A stretch of DNA of 64,000 bases. Source: Chaunax sp. Z400 (taxonomy: Eukaryota; Chordata; Actinopteri; Lophiiformes; Chaunacidae). Below are positions 32,979 through 45,019 of the stretch, in pieces (within the stretch, counting starts at the first letter, position 1; each line of letters begins with the position of its first letter). Below the pieces are notes generated by a model. That model was not told the DNA's origin. It saw only the letters and a program-made list of their open reading frames with translations, and did no database searches. The DNA lies in contig CM075194.1 in assembly GCA_037577475.1 (NCBI GenBank), positions 10,001 to 74,000 on the forward strand, read 5' to 3'. A program made the position numbers and the translations under genes.

Positions 32979-33602
32979 GACTTGTGGGGTTAATGTTTCT
33001 CCTGCCGTTGGTCCATCTAAATTCCAGACTCAATTACTGTGGTTCATATTCGACAGGACTGTCCCAAAACTAAAGGACTTCTGACACAGGGATAACAGAA
33101 ACAGAGCTGGTCATGTCGTAACCTGCTACGAAGGTCAAATTAACAGACTGATATTCATGGCAGCTTAAAACAGACTGGCTAAAAGTGCTTTACCTCTAGA
33201 CAATGACTGGTGTTACTGGATTATCATTTAAGGCATCAATTCCTATTGATGATGAGGACCCAGAACAGAAACGTCTGGAGATGGTAAAATACTGTCTCAC
33301 CTTTAGTCGAGTAAATGATCCAATCAAATGTCGACAGGTTTCATATTTTCAGTGCGTTGCTAAGAACATTTATCTCAACACAGACAGTATTTTAGCTTTT
33401 TAAGAGAACTCTCAAAGTTAAACTGCTTCTTCTCCATCGCCTCCATAAACATTAAAACTACTGAGTGACCTCAAGCATAAGTATAAAGATGAAGGACAAA
33501 ACGAAGGTGCAGAACAGCGAACATTTAAGTCAATACACTAAAACTCAAGCAGATGCTGTAATAAACGGCTGCTGCAGTTCAGCTCTGATTGTCCAATTCT
33601 CT

Positions 33603-33927
33603 CTACTTGTGACCCTTGCTGGTCTTGAAGGACACTTGCAGGATCTTGTCTCCGAGCCGGTAGCCATTCAGGCTGGCAATGGCCATGGCCGCCTCCTCAT
33701 AGTTTGTCATGGTAACAAAGCCGAAACCTTTGCACTTGTTGGTGTTAAAGTCGCGGATCACTTTGACGTTGGTGACGGCACCGAAGGGGCCAAACATTTG
33801 CCAGAGGATGTTCTCGTCTGCATCCTGGCCAAGGTTGTAGATGAAGATGCACCAACCGCTGGTGGAGTTCCCGGGGACGCTGACTCCTCCCATCCCGCCC
33901 ATGTGATCAACACCCATGGGGGAAAAC
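33603..33927 (-). CDS. elavl1: elavl1 last coding exon: end of hinge and RRM3
   Basis: Encodes FSPMGVDHMGGMGGVSVPGN, then SSGWCIFIYNLGQDADE-type text (here TSGWCIFIYNLGQDADENIL), KCKGFGFVTMTNYEEAAMAI and the stop TAG at 33,603-33,605. An open frame on the opposite strand over the same span is only its shadow. Confidence 0.97.
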
Positions 33928-36900
33928 CTGGAAAGTTAAGAAGTTATTAGTAACACTGAAATTGAACTGCAGTTTCTTTATCAATTTAACAACCAATCAT
34001 TTTACGGCTACAGTTAATCATAATATCTATTATCGATTAACTGTCCAAAAAGATGCATGTGTCCTACAGAGACACGAATGCGACTGTTTACCTCAATAAC
34101 TGTACTTGTAGAAAATAAAAAAACGTTATTAGAATATTATTATTAGATTTTACTTCTTTTAGGGGGGATGGGGATCAGTGACATCTGCCTGTCTTCTCTT
34201 TGCTGTTAGCGCCAATAGTTCTCTTTGTGCTGTCTGACAGGCAGTCGAGAAGGAACAGAGATTCTCCCTTCGTTTTAATACCGGTAATAACCAGATGTTC
34301 ATGCTGGATTGACTGTCAGACTTTATACCATTGTATACCGTGAAACAAGCAGCTGTCAGTCTTTCAGACGAAGTTGGACATTTTCAAAGTGGACCTCCAG
34401 GAGGACTGAACACATTTTATAGTATCGAAACAGATTCGGGTGAGAGAAATATTTCCTCTCATGAGTTCAGACTAAAACTGGCTGGAAACTTCTGGTATGG
34501 TTTTGACTCATTCAGCCTTGGAGAGCAGCTCCTTCTTTTCATCCAAAATTTCTTACTGGTCAGAGGAGGATGAACAGATCTACAGGTGTGCAGATACTGG
34601 ATCTCTACTGATCTGAACCAGGTGTGGCATTGACAAATCAATGTGGAGCTTTACCACTGAATTTTGGGAAGCATAAATGTGAATGAACATATGAATATCA
34701 GTTGTAATGTGATTTCTTTTTTACGATAAGAAGTTTGCGCTTCCATTTTTAAGTGGGCGTTAAGCTCAGTTCAGCCTAAAAGAGACTTTAGTTCTCATTT
34801 AAGGGCTTTATTTTCACTGGTCCTAATCATTTTTCTGGTCCCATAGAAAAGACAAGTGTTGGATACCAAGATTACACAACATCACCCCCATTCATAATCT
34901 GATGGACGGAAACAGGCTGACCTGACAGAGCAAGGACACTTCAGAGTAGAATTTAAAAGACTCTAAAACAAGCATCTAATGCTCCGAACTTGTTTGTTCA
35001 ATGTCATTCAATGTGTGTGAGCTCATTGTAGACTTCAGAAGGTCGAAAGGCTACAGGAGCCTCCAAACTCACACCAGCAGGTTCGAGAACAGTTTCTTCC
35101 CAAGGGCTGTTTGCCTGGCGAACTCTGCCCCCTGGTAAAAACAACCCTCCATTATAATCACTATACTTAATACATCCACACTGTATATACTTGTATCATA
35201 TCACTCTACTGTTTATACTGAACATATCCATAGCACATTCAGTGTATTTATTCTAAATACGTATATTTGCGTTTTAGTGCTTCTGTACTTCTGGTTAGAT
35301 GCCAAACTGCATTTTAGTACCTGTACTATGTGAAATGAAATAAAGTTGATCTAATCTAATCTAATCTGTCCAAGATCCACCAATGTTTTTCTCTATTCCA
35401 CAGCCATAAGATAGTTGGCTATAGAAAATAGTGCTGAACAAAAACAGGATTTTGGCTTTAGACTAACTTGGGGTGGATGTAAAATAGATTTGGTTTAACA
35501 GAACTCAAATGGATTTTTCCTCCCTGAAAATTTCATGTGGGTCCTGGACTGATGAAGTTATGAGCACTCAAAAATGCTGAAAACATACTGCAAACTAAGA
35601 AGAGTGAAATCAACCCACCCCTGTGTACTTCAAGGGCTCTGAAAATATTCATAGTATGAAGGTCAAATTTTGCATAACTTTGTTAAAGTAAAGTTATTGT
35701 CGAAGAAAAATAATCTGCTTCAGGGGGCGGGTTAGGTGGGAACTTTTTTCACAATTGATTGAGTTTATATGGACTGACCCTTAACCCACCTGACCTGTAG
35801 AGCAAGTCTGGTGGGTTAGCAGTTAGGAATTAAGGACTATGTTTAACCCATCTGACCTGAAGCGTTGTGCTTGGTGGTGAAGTGGCCCCCCAAAGCGTCG
35901 GGACTGGTTATGGTAGAGCTGAGAAATTATCTGTGTGTTCTTTGTCTGGTTTGGGTTGGCAGCAAATTTCACAATGAGTGGCTCAGGGGCTCCAGGTGGT
36001 TTTTGGCCGTTCAGGTTTTTGACGGCATCCTCTGCCTCTGCCCGCTTGTCAAAGCGGATGAAAGCCACGCCCCGGGACACACCTGTGTACAAGAGGGCAG
36101 CTGGTTACTGCCTATTGTGACATGAGCAGATGCTTCTATAATTACAATACCCTATCTGTCAATGAATGGTTGAAAAGCAAGGAAGTCATTCACCTGCCGT
36201 ACCTGTAGCTTGATCAACAAGTACACGAGAGTTAATGATGTGGCCATAACGTGAAAACATGTCCTCCACGTCCTTCTGGGTCATGGACTTTGGCAGCCCA
36301 CTAATATACAAGTTGGCATCCTTTATTGTATCAGAGCTGGGCCGAGCATATGAAACCTGGCAACAGCAAGAAACAAGAGTGGGATTACAACTCTGAAACT
36401 TTCAAAGTACTCGGACTAGCATGTATCAAACTGTTAATGATTCAACAATGCAGAGACATGTATAACAATCATCATATTCATCTGACAGGTTTTTATCCAT
36501 TTATTCAAATAAAATAATCTAGGGCTAAAAAGTTCCAAAAAATAAAGTGATCTGATTAGCAAATTGTCACCATAGTGGGTTTTGGTATCAAGTCTTCAGT
36601 CTGACTCAAAAGCATAAAAGTAGGAGAACAAACTGACGGAGAAGGTATGTTTTAGGGATAAACACTGAGAGAATGTTTCAGATAAAATAAGTCAGGCTCA
36701 AAAGACATGTCAGACAGGAAATATCAGTTGGTCGGGCTGACATGTACTAGCTAGTTAGCGGACAGCACAAGAGCCACAGCAGAGTTAAAGACATGACATC
36801 GTTGGTTTGAGAATTATAGAACACCTTGTTGCACGTTACCTTGATAGTTTTGGACTGTAGCCTTAGTCCATTCAGAGTACTGATAGCTTTGTCTGCATCA

Positions 36901-39900
36901 CTATGGTTAACATAGTTTACAAATCCGTACCCTAAACTGTGGCCTAGAGAAAAAAAGGAAAACAATAAAATAAAACAAAAAAGTGTTGTATAGTTTAAAA
37001 AATCTGCAAACAAAGAAATATTTCAAAACAAAAACAAATGTTAAGATTGCATGCTAAGCTAAACCAACAAACAGTCTGCAGATTTACAATAAATAAAAAG
37101 TGAAGCAGGAAAACAATGAGATAACATTAAACTAAAGCTTAAAGCACAGAGGACAGGCCTTTAGTAGACTTCCTGTCAATTAAGGTCATGTGACAATCAG
37201 TGTGAGATCAATAATCTCTTTGAACTACCACTGATCCGTTCAGACGATGGAACCACAAATCTGCAGCGCTATTCTTTGCCTATTTCAGATCAAATGTGTT
37301 TACGTGTTGATCTGGTCTGTCAGATGAGCTTGTTTCAGAGCTTATCATACCTGCCAATTTGTCTCGAATCAGCTTGGCGGACTCCACATCTCCGATGCTG
37401 CTGAAGAGGCTCCTGAGCTCGTCCTGCGTCATGTTCTGAGGCAGGTAGTTGACGATCAGGTTTGTCTTTGTGTCCTTCCCCTCATCCCCTCCCATGTGGT
37501 CTTCGTAACCGTTTGACATGTCATACACCTCCTGCAGGCCGGCCAGGTGGGCCCAAAACACAGAGCCAGATAAGTACAAAGCATGTAGAACTAGACCATC
37601 AACTGATAGACGGAAAATTATGTTACCCTTATGATTGACAGATGATATCAAGTAAAGATACCAACGCTATAGCAGCTTGTCATTTTTAACTTTCTCATCC
37701 AATCAGAAACAATTACAGCAGAAAGCTCACACCAGTGGCCTCATTTATAAAAACTGAGTGTAGATTCCATCCATAAACAATTTGTACGCACAGACCTTAG
37801 AATGTACTTGGACAAGAAAATATTCAGATCTATAAAACCTTGTGTTGCACACCTGTACGCAGTCTTCTCTTTATAAATACCAACATGAGGTGAATTGTGC
37901 GAGTAGTCTCCACCCAGTGTCATCACTACTCCTCTCAGTGTCGTCCCACAATCATCCATAAATGGTCAATGCTAAATCGCTCATGAATATTCTGACATTG
38001 TTAAGGAGCCTTTGTTGGACTATCAGTGCGGGAAAGATGATGATGAGTACTAAGAAGAAAGCAGTTTGCAGAGTGTGAGTTAAAGGTTCTCATCACAGAG
38101 GTTGAGCACCGTGAAACTTTTGTTTGTAGGGCTTAGCAGTAGAATATCAAATAAAAGGAAACGGGCTGAAGGGAAGCTGTCATGGTATTGGGTAATACTG
38201 TAGACTGACATGCTGCCTAGCCAATCAGAGAGCAAGAATTAGTGGCTACATGTCATTGTTTGAGTGATCAACAAGGTTGGTTGAGACTTCTCCAGTGTTA
38301 CTTGCTAAGAGCTCATGTTGATGTTGTGCAGTCTGTTAATAAAACATTGTTAAAGGACAAGTCAGCGGTGTCTCCAGCCGTTTGTCTGACAGAAGCATGT
38401 GGTGGATGGTGAACAGGGTTGGATCAACTCCACCAACTGTTGCAGTCAAAAAGGTCAGACATGACAGTTGAAGCCAAAAAACACACAGCCGAAAAAAGAT
38501 TCCCAAAATTCAGAACATGTTTTTATCGAACCAATTATTCTGCTACTGTCCATATTTGTTGGTTTTTAGCCTTTAAAAACAACATTTCTACTGCAGTCAG
38601 AAACTGTTTGACACACAGAGGAAAAGTCTCACGGATTACGATTAATCTTACACACTTCTTTCTTCCCTTCCTTCGTCTTCCTGTTACAACAGAGATTGTG
38701 CGCTTCATACATGCTCTGGAATATTCTTCTCTGTGTGCTTGGGGTTCTGCCCTGGCATGGGTGAACGCCGGTTCCACACCATTTTTTTATTTTTTATTAA
38801 AAGACGACCTTTAAGAATTCCAGTGCAGATGGAAGATGGTTTCTTTTATTTAGTGGTAACTGTTCTTCCAATCCTTTACGAGGATGATAAAGCTGTAGCG
38901 CATACACAACTTGATATAGCGTCCAAAAATAGACGTATTAAAAAAAAACTGTCATTCATACTCAAATAGCAGTGTTCGGAAATCACTTTTTTTTTACGTA
39001 ATCTGGACGATGATTTGCTCTCGGATAAATTTCGGGTGTCATATGCCATCAAAAGGAGGAAATATGTCAAGATGTGGCACTGAAATGCACAAATCAGCCA
39101 CAAAACATTATAATTTGGCCGGAGACAGCAGATACACACACACACAACTAGCGATTTTTGTTATAAAGAAAATGTCGATAATACATATTTGAAACGGCAG
39201 TTAACTAATATGACCCGACGGTCATCATAATTTTTAAACAAAAAAACACATTTGTGGGTTGATGGTTTTTTTGTTGCCTCTGAAACATTTGCCATGATTT
39301 TGCTGATGATTCACAAGGAATTCTGGCTGATATCTCCTACCCCTCTGTTTGAAGTGTGCCTCTGAAAACCCTCCGTTTGGAGGGTCATATAGCCCTCGCA
39401 CTTTGCCCTTCCTCTGTCTCAACAAGAATCGGGACGCCCTACCCTATGTGTGAACGCACAAAACGGAGGGTTAGGGCGAAGTGGTAGGGGTAAGGGGTGA
39501 TTTGGGATTGGGTCTAATACTCATAACACACCAGCTGAGGAGGTGGAGCAGAACCAACTTTTAACTTGAGTTTATTTATTCACAAATCCTAAACCTAAAC
39601 TTGATTACAGCTCATCTGAAAGCCTTATTCTCAGTCTTACAGGCAAGATATATTTACAGCCAGTGAGATTCTCCCTTCATTTTTTAATCAAACATGTAAT
39701 AAGTAAATGTACATGTTATGAAATCCATCAAATTTTATATCATGGTATAACTTAAAACCGGTAACCGCTGCAACCCCTGCAATCTGTACCTAATGATTAT
39801 TACAGGTCTACAGAGAGATTTCTCTGTAAAAACACACAAAATCAACACACAATCATGATCAACCCACACAGGTCCATTCATGCTGGACGAGGTTGTGATT

Positions 39901-40197
39901 GTGCGTTCTGGTGGATTTGATACACTGGACCAGAGTCCAGTATTAAACCAGTTAACAGCTTGTGGTTTCTTTTACCTCACTATAAAGCAACATTAAATAA
40001 TAATAGACGAGTGTTTCCAATGACGATTTGGTTTAAACTAACAAGATTCTGTCCAGTTTTAAGCATTGTGTTTCTGTATCTTCTCTGTTCATTACATCAT
40101 CATAAACATCTGATCCCACTGCTAACTGACGTCACACAGTATCAGCTGATCTCATACTCACTTGCAAGTACTTAATGTGTCCTCGACGAACTGCCAT
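33603..40197 (-). CDS. elavl1: ELAV-like protein 1 (HuR), RNA-binding protein
   Basis: Three-RRM protein that binds AU- and U-rich elements in mRNA, stabilising transcripts and shuttling between nucleus and cytoplasm. Coding exons, 5' to 3': 40162-40197, 37351-37531, 36840-36943, 36203-36356, 35857-36082, 33603-33927. From the usual start MSNGYEDHMGG (ATG at 37,519) the protein is 325 aa; human HuR is 326. Including the upstream exon it is 341 aa. RRM1 has LIVNYL and LGYGFVNYV; RRM2 has LYISGL and SRGVAFIRF; the hinge has RRFGGPLHHQAQRF; RRM3 has IFIYNL and KGFGFVTM; the tail is FKTSKGHK. Exon sizes 104, 154 and 226 nt match what I recall for the mammalian gene. Fish have two paralogues (a/b), which I cannot separate. 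Confidence 0.96.
34985..35370 (+). mobile_element. 3' end of an L2-type LINE
   Basis: A fragment starting GAGCTCATTGTAGACTTCAG carries AGGTTCGAGAACAGTTTCTT and ends AAATAAAGTTGATCTAATCT with an (ATCTA)n tail, the typical 3' UTR end of fish L2-like LINEs. About 385 bp, plus orientation, inside elavl1 intron 5 (between the RRM2/hinge and RRM3 exons). Confidence 0.65.
35857..36082 (-). CDS. elavl1: elavl1 coding exon: second half of RRM2 and hinge
   Basis: Encodes VSRGVAFIRFDKRAEAEDAV, then NGQKPPGAPEPLIVKFAANP and RRFGGPLHHQAQRF; 226 nt. The hinge region corresponds to the HuR nucleocytoplasmic shuttling segment. Acceptor GTACACAG, donor CAG|GTCAGA. Confidence 0.96.
36203..36356 (-). CDS. elavl1: elavl1 coding exon: inter-RRM linker and first half of RRM2
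   Basis: 154 nt encoding VSYARPSSDTIKDANLYISG, then LPKSMTQKDVEDMFSRYGHI and NSRVLVDQATG. Acceptor TTGCCAG, donor ACAG|GTACGG. Confidence 0.96.
36840..36943 (-). CDS. elavl1: elavl1 coding exon: second half of RRM1
   Basis: 104 nt encoding HSLGYGFVNYVNHSDADKAI, then STLNGLRLQSKTIK. Acceptor CTCTAG, donor AAG|GTAACG. Confidence 0.96.
37351..37531 (-). CDS. elavl1: elavl1 coding exon: usual start and first half of RRM1
   Basis: Begins EVYD then MSNGYEDHMGGDEGKDTKTN and LIVNYLPQNMTQDELRSLFS, ending RDKLAG with a split Gly codon. The in-frame EVYD before the usual Met allows splicing from the upstream MAVRRGHIKYLQ exon. Donor GCAG|GTATGA. Confidence 0.95.
37736..37990. mobile_element. Harbinger-type transposon end (non-autonomous)
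   Basis: TGGCCTCATTTATAAAAACT at 37,736 closely matches the reverse complement of the right end of the Harbinger remnant at 9,853-9,880. The following text (GTACGCACAGACC, CCTGTACGCAGTC, GTCGTCCCACAATCATCC) fits a short non-coding element. The second terminus is not found, so the end coordinate is arbitrary. It is in elavl1 intron 2. Confidence 0.45.
39340..39520. repeat. Short transposon-like repeat with related inverted ends
   Basis: GCCTCTGAAAACCCTCCGTT near 39,358 and the mirrored ACAAAACGGAGGGTTAGGGC near 39,459 flank a central CCCTACCC / GGTAGGGG region. Inverted partial similarity and no frame suggest a short DNA element. The family is unknown. Confidence 0.4.
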
Positions 40198-40221
40198 GAA
40201 GACACGTCACCGCTCCAGAGG
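40162..40221 (-). CDS. elavl1: elavl1 upstream coding exon (MAVRRGHIKYLQ)
   Basis: On the minus strand CCTTTCAG precedes 24 nt of UTR and ATG at 40,197. The frame encodes MAVRRGHIKYLQ and ends at 40,162 before a GTGAGT donor, phase 0. Joining to the next exon gives MAVRRGHIKYLQEVYDMSNG. I recall vertebrate ELAVL1 isoforms starting MAVRRGHIRYLKEVY, so this is likely a conserved alternative N-terminus. Which start dominates here is unknown. Confidence 0.8.
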
Positions 40222-40439
40222 CTGAAAGGTTCAAACAAGTCACATGACTGAGTCAATGAGGCAGACAAACCTTCTTGATATAACAAAACATACACACAAC
40301 GACCAGATGAGCTACTGAGTACAGGAAGAAGAACCGATCATCATTTCACTGTATGAATGACCCACGTCTACCACCATCATTGTTGTGTCACTTCCATGGA
40401 TTTTTCATTATAGCTAGGGACTTCAAACGTGTAAATATA

Positions 40440-40820
40440 AAGCTTAATTTATTTATCCAGGAAGGTCCCTCTGAGATACAAGGTCTCTACTTCCAGGGAG
40501 TCCTGGTCAAGATGGAAGCATAGATAACATCATAGAGCACATAAGTGGTGCATACAGGTGACTTCTCCCCAGGAGTCTTTGTGCTCCCTCATCCCGCAGG
40601 TCACCGTGGACCGATCTACTGCTGGGACTATGGTTGACACCCTCTGACATCATCATCATCATCATCATCACCATTATGATTATTACTCTTACTATTACCA
40701 TCAACATCATTATCAATATTATCATTATCAGTGTTATTGTAGTAGTTATTATAAATACTACAAACTGTAATCTCTCTATTATAATAGCTGTTATTGTTAT
40801 TGTGGTTGAACGTGTCTGTG
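40440..40820 (-). repeat. Dispersed repeat copy with trinucleotide core (partner of 16,575-16,815)
   Basis: The reverse strand carries CAACCACAATAACAATAACA, GAGAGATTACAGTTTGTAGT, an ATGATG-rich core, GTCAGAGGGTGTCAACCAT and CCACGGTGACCTGCGGGA, all in the same order as the plus strand at 16,579-16,812. Lower coordinates continue with CAGGTGACTTCTCCCCAGGA and GGAAGGTCCCTCTGAGATAC. Confidence 0.7.
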
Positions 40821-40929
40821 TCCCTGTCCCCCACTCCCTCCCTTTCCCCCTCTCCCGCTCCCTCTGTCTCTCTCTCTCTCCCAATCTCTCTCTTTCTGTC
40901 TCTCTCACCCCAAACGGTCAAAGCAGAGG

Positions 40930-41152
40930 GCTGCCAACCTTGAGTCTCAGATCTGCTCAACATTTCTGCCTTTTAAAAAAGGCAGTTTTTTGTTGCCACT
41001 GTCGCCAAGTGCTTGCTTCATGGTGGAGTGTTGGGTCTCTTTAGAGTAAAAAGTCAGTCTAGACCTGCTCTTTTTGGAAAGTGTCCTGATACAACTTTTG
41101 TTGTGATTTGGCACTGTAAAAATAAATTGAATTGAAATTGAATTGAATATAA
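40930..41152 (+). mobile_element. Retroposon 3' end (fish SINE/LINE type)
   Basis: CAAGTGCTTGCTTCATGGTG, GTTGGGTCTCTTTAGAG, CAACTTTTGTTGTGATTTGG and CACTGTAAAAATAAATTGAA, with a (TTGAA)n tail, form a very common fish retroposon end. Plus orientation, elavl1 intron 1. Confidence 0.55.
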
Positions 41153-41159
41153 ACTACAC

Positions 41160-42220
41160 AAAACAAAGAATAAAAGAGGAGTAAAGAGACCATACCAGAG
41201 AAAACCATACGACTGCCTAGCTGAGGTTAAAGTAATGTAAAACAGAAGCATGCTTCCTTCAGGGCAGTATGTAAAATACCTTTAGAGGTCTTCAGAGAGG
41301 GGACAGCTTTGCACAATTTTCTTTGCGGCTTGGAATGGGGAAAAAAAAATTTTAAACCAAAGACAAAACCCAATTTAGGACTATGCTTTTATGATTCGAT
41401 AAATTTGCAAATTAAAAGCCTTTTCATCAAGCCATATGCCTAAATATTCAACCAACTTCCTATATATAAATAACATCCTATACATCAACCTTCTAATGTC
41501 CAAAAAGTGAAATCAACAGCTTCAGAGCGACAAAGACTGAAGATCATATATTTGCTCTTTTTTGCATTTAAGGCCAACTTTAGTTTTAAAGCTGCCATGT
41601 CTGAGAAGCTTCCTGCAGGAGCTCTATAACTTGATTCAAAGAGGGTGCCACTTTAGATTAAGGGACACTAATTTGCAGCCCATGGGCCAAATCGAGAACA
41701 CAAGAGGCTTCTATCTTGACCTTGAAGTGTTTTGTCATAGGAAAAGATATAGTCTATTTTGTAACTTTCGTAATCAAAGGGATTTTGAACAGGAACAATG
41801 TGGCCAGCTCAGTAGAGCCACTGGGCTCCTAGGACTACCGGTTTCTACCATAGGCTGTTAAGTACACAAGGATGCACTGACTAAGGTTAGACAAGAGGGA
41901 GGAGAGTGTGATACATGATGTCATTAGCAGACAGCAACACGAATGACTACAGAGTATTTTTTATCATGGCAGGAGCTTACAACCAAATTCACTAAGTTTG
42001 TTAAATAACAGAAGAACAAGGGCAGATTTCCATGTTAGAGCAATTTAATTAGTGTCCAAAGAGAGATTCAAAAGATGTCTTGAAGGTGGGGCAATAAAAT
42101 CAGCTGATAGCTTGAAGAAATCAGGCTCCACAAGATCAGGACCTGCCGATTTTTTTTATTCTAAATGTTTGAGAGCTTTATAGGCCTCTGCAACTGTTAC
42201 CGGATTCGAACTAGAGGTTT
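41160..42220 (-). mobile_element. Decayed LINE reverse transcriptase
   Basis: Minus-strand frames give VAEAYKALKHLE, AGPDLVEPDFFKLSADFIAP, LNLSLDTN, ALTWKSALVL (RT fingers, ~42,200-41,960), then LKLALNAKKSKYMIFS and WLNI-A-YGLMKR-type text (palm to thumb, ~41,590-41,420). The order matches a non-LTR RT. Many stops and deletions are present, and the catalytic DD block is not seen. It lies in elavl1 intron 1, in gene orientation. Confidence 0.6.
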
Positions 42221-44640
42221 GACTAAATAATAATGTAAAATTTGATGGTTATCATACCATTAACATTTGCTTATTGCTGGTTTAACCAGAAAAAAAGGAT
42301 GAACGGAGATCTCCACTACTCCTCAACTGCCAGTCAGACAGCGCAACAGGAGCCAATGACACACACAGCAGAGACAAATAAAAATCAGTAACAAAGGACA
42401 ACTTTCAATATCCAAAAAACCAAGAAGATTAGCCCTCGAGGATAGATTGCCATTTTGTAAGCTCAAGGCTAAAGGAGGAAACACATACAATTACCATCTT
42501 CACCATTATCATCCCTCTGTCAGATCACAGTATGTGTCCCATTCATGACTTTAATCCTAACAAAGAAACGCATTGAACAAAGAACAATCATACAACTAGA
42601 GGGACTAAAACCATGGAAACCAGTCAGTTCATTTTCTACTGAAATTGAGGTAAACAGGCACAGGTGTCTCTCTGTAGGATCCTTTATGTTGTCACACACT
42701 TCATAACATTATCAGTCTGTAGGTGGAGAAAACAACTGCTTCATGTTTATGTTCATTACTTCCCCCATAGGATTACATTTTATGGCTTGGGTACAAAAAT
42801 GCCAGTTTCCATGTAAATGGTGATCATAAAATGCGCAATCGAAATTGTTTTCCTCATTGCCGGCAGCAACATCTACTGTGTCTGTCTGTTTAACAAGCTT
42901 CACCTCAAGTGAAATCCTACATTACATAAGCCTCTCCCACACAGAGATCATGCAACAGTGCAACAAACTCCCTTCTCTACAACACCGTTTTTGTTCACAC
43001 TGACTAATACTAGGGGGGAACAACGCCACTCCGGTATATGTCACGTGCAGGCGTTCCACGAATAAAGGAGGTGTGACGTTAAACACGGCAGTGTTGGGGT
43101 CTAGAGTACACATGCGCCGAGCAGCGCTTTGTAAAGAATGGATTAACATGACAAAAAACGATTTACCGTCCTGTTACATTGATCTTGTCCTCTAATTAGA
43201 GGAGCTGCCAAACATTGAGCCGTCTCTCCAATTTGAAGACATTTTACGTTGATTTTCTTCTTCTTAGCTGCTAACTGCTACTAGCTGGTTTCTAAGTCTG
43301 GTTTGGGCCGCACTCATAATTCATCGTCAAATGTCACAGCTCCATCCGGCCATTCCACCTCATGTTCACACAGATGTACATTTTGCCGCTGTTGCTTTGC
43401 TACCTCTCCAGCCGGCACAGAGGTGGAACAAACAGACATTGCGTTCACACAGAACGTCAGGGCGGAATTAAGGTGAACTAGGCCCACATTGAAAAGGCTG
43501 TGTGAATGGGGCTAAAGATTACATTTTTTTAAAGATCCTGTTCCTTTTATCCTCCTAATGTCTTTTCAAACAGATGAACAGCTTTATCATTTCATTTACT
43601 TTCAAAAGGAAGGCTTTTTAATCATACTTCCAAATGTGTCTGATCTGTCGCAGAACGTAGCAGAAGAATGGCTCAATAACAACGATTTAGTTTTAGTCAC
43701 TGATATGCTGAAGTATATTTATTTATTACAGGATGCTGCTACAGGAGCACTTGTTTCTTTTCCTGCTGTATTAATAGAAGATAGTTGAATAGTCTGTTAA
43801 TTTTAATCATGAATCTTTACAAATACACTTTATTTTAAAAGCAGCAAGTAGTCACAAAGTGAAAAAAAATACACAGGACCCAATTTTTCAACTTGCGCTA
43901 AACAAGTTTGCAGCTCATGTGCATTATCATCATATATCATCTCTCCCTTTCGGCTCTACTGTTTATCCTTGTTTGTCCTCTAAGATGGCGGCGGTCCCAT
44001 ACGCCCCTAAAAAACGTCTAAAGTCCCCTGTCCTAGGGATTACCATTAAAGCTGACAGGCGCTGGCTCTAAAGGTTACAGTTAACCCTGATAGGTTAGGT
44101 TTAATCCGGACAAGTTAAACTGATGCTAACATTAAAGCGAGACTAGCTACCATCAAAACAATGATAGCGAAACATTACGTCACTATATAGACAGTTAAAC
44201 GTTCTCATCTGAATCATACAGTTTTATCAGTACATTTTATTTCTTATTTTCGCATGGTGGTGTGGAAACGCGTGGAGGCCTGACCAGCGTTTACGTTACT
44301 AGCATTAGCAAGCTAGCCAGCAGCATCAACACTGATAACAACGGAGAGTTTCACAACCAGTTTCGACTAAACACGTCACAATATTAATGTATAAACTTCA
44401 CTACGTACAAACACAACCCCCATTCTATTAAACGGGACATATTACGTGGCGGTCTCTGGCCGGCTAGCTAACCCAGAGAACCGTATTTCGAGATCTTTGG
44501 GTCAATGTGTTGCAGTCCCAGCGGCCTGCTAACAGGCGGTGAACGTTAGCCACCGCTAGCAAATGAAGGGCCGTGATGGCGGCATGGCAATCGTTAGCAT
44601 TATAGATATCAATATGTGTAAATAGATCTGAGAGCTAACA
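42221..44640. other. elavl1 intron 1 remainder, including a DNA-transposon-like fragment
   Basis: No gene is supported. About 42,960-43,520 contains GAACAACGCCACTCCGGTAT, CATTCCACCTCATGTTCACA, CACAGAACGTCAGGGCGGAA and GTGTGAATGGGGCTAAAG, typical of short non-autonomous fish DNA elements. A GAATGGGGCTAAAG end also occurs at ~26,082. The remainder is ordinary AT-rich intron. Confidence 0.4.
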
Positions 44641-44661
44641 TTCGATCTCTTACCAGCTTAC

Positions 44662-44760
44662 CAGCTCTCTGCTCTCTTCTTATGTTTTTACTCTTTTTAG
44701 CGACGACCACTTCCCTCCAGTTCGACCTCATCCAGTGAACACAACGAGGAAGGATACGTC
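44662..44760 (-). promoter_or_regulatory. elavl1: Inferred elavl1 noncoding first exon and promoter side
   Basis: On the minus strand a purine-rich stretch ends AGCAGAGAGCTG followed by the donor GTAAGC, with a second donor GTAAGA eight bases on. Upstream lie a reverse-strand CCGCCAAAAAACACAGGG-rich segment and GGGCGTGGTAGAATTCTGAC, a GC-box-like motif. No ATG-initiated frame continues through the donor. Exon extent and transcription start are guesses; only the donor is directly visible. Confidence 0.4.
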
Positions 44761-45019
44761 AGAATTCTACCACGCCCACTGGCCTCAGGCCACGCGTCTC
44801 TTCTTTCTTCTTCTTCTTCTTCTTCTTTTTCTTCCCTGTGTTTTTTGGCGGATTGCAATATCAGCTTTTAGGTGCATACCGCCATCTACTGTATCGGAGC
44901 ACGGAAAACCGGATCCAGTTTACATAGTCAAATTTAAAAAATATATAAAATTTAATAAAAAAATTTAATAAAATAAATAAACACCCTACTACATTAAATT
45001 AGATAATTAAGCTGTATTC

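Larger units (their letters stand above)
30723..33602. other. Convergent intergenic region and elavl1 3' UTR
   Basis: No gene frame is supported. The right part (up to 33,602) should hold the 3' UTR of elavl1, read leftward. Reverse-strand AATAAA signals occur at 32,524-32,529 and at ~31,890 and ~31,721, so the UTR may be 1-2 kb. It contains the U-rich tract and minisatellite listed separately. Confidence 0.45.

Noticed and set aside
33465..33950. 161-codon plus-strand open frame over the elavl1 last exon
   Set aside because: It is antisense to the strongly conserved RRM3 coding sequence and has no recognisable domain.
38419..38814. 131-codon plus-strand open frame in elavl1 intron 2
   Set aside because: Composition and lack of any motif suggest chance; it is interrupted immediately and overlaps an equally open reverse frame.
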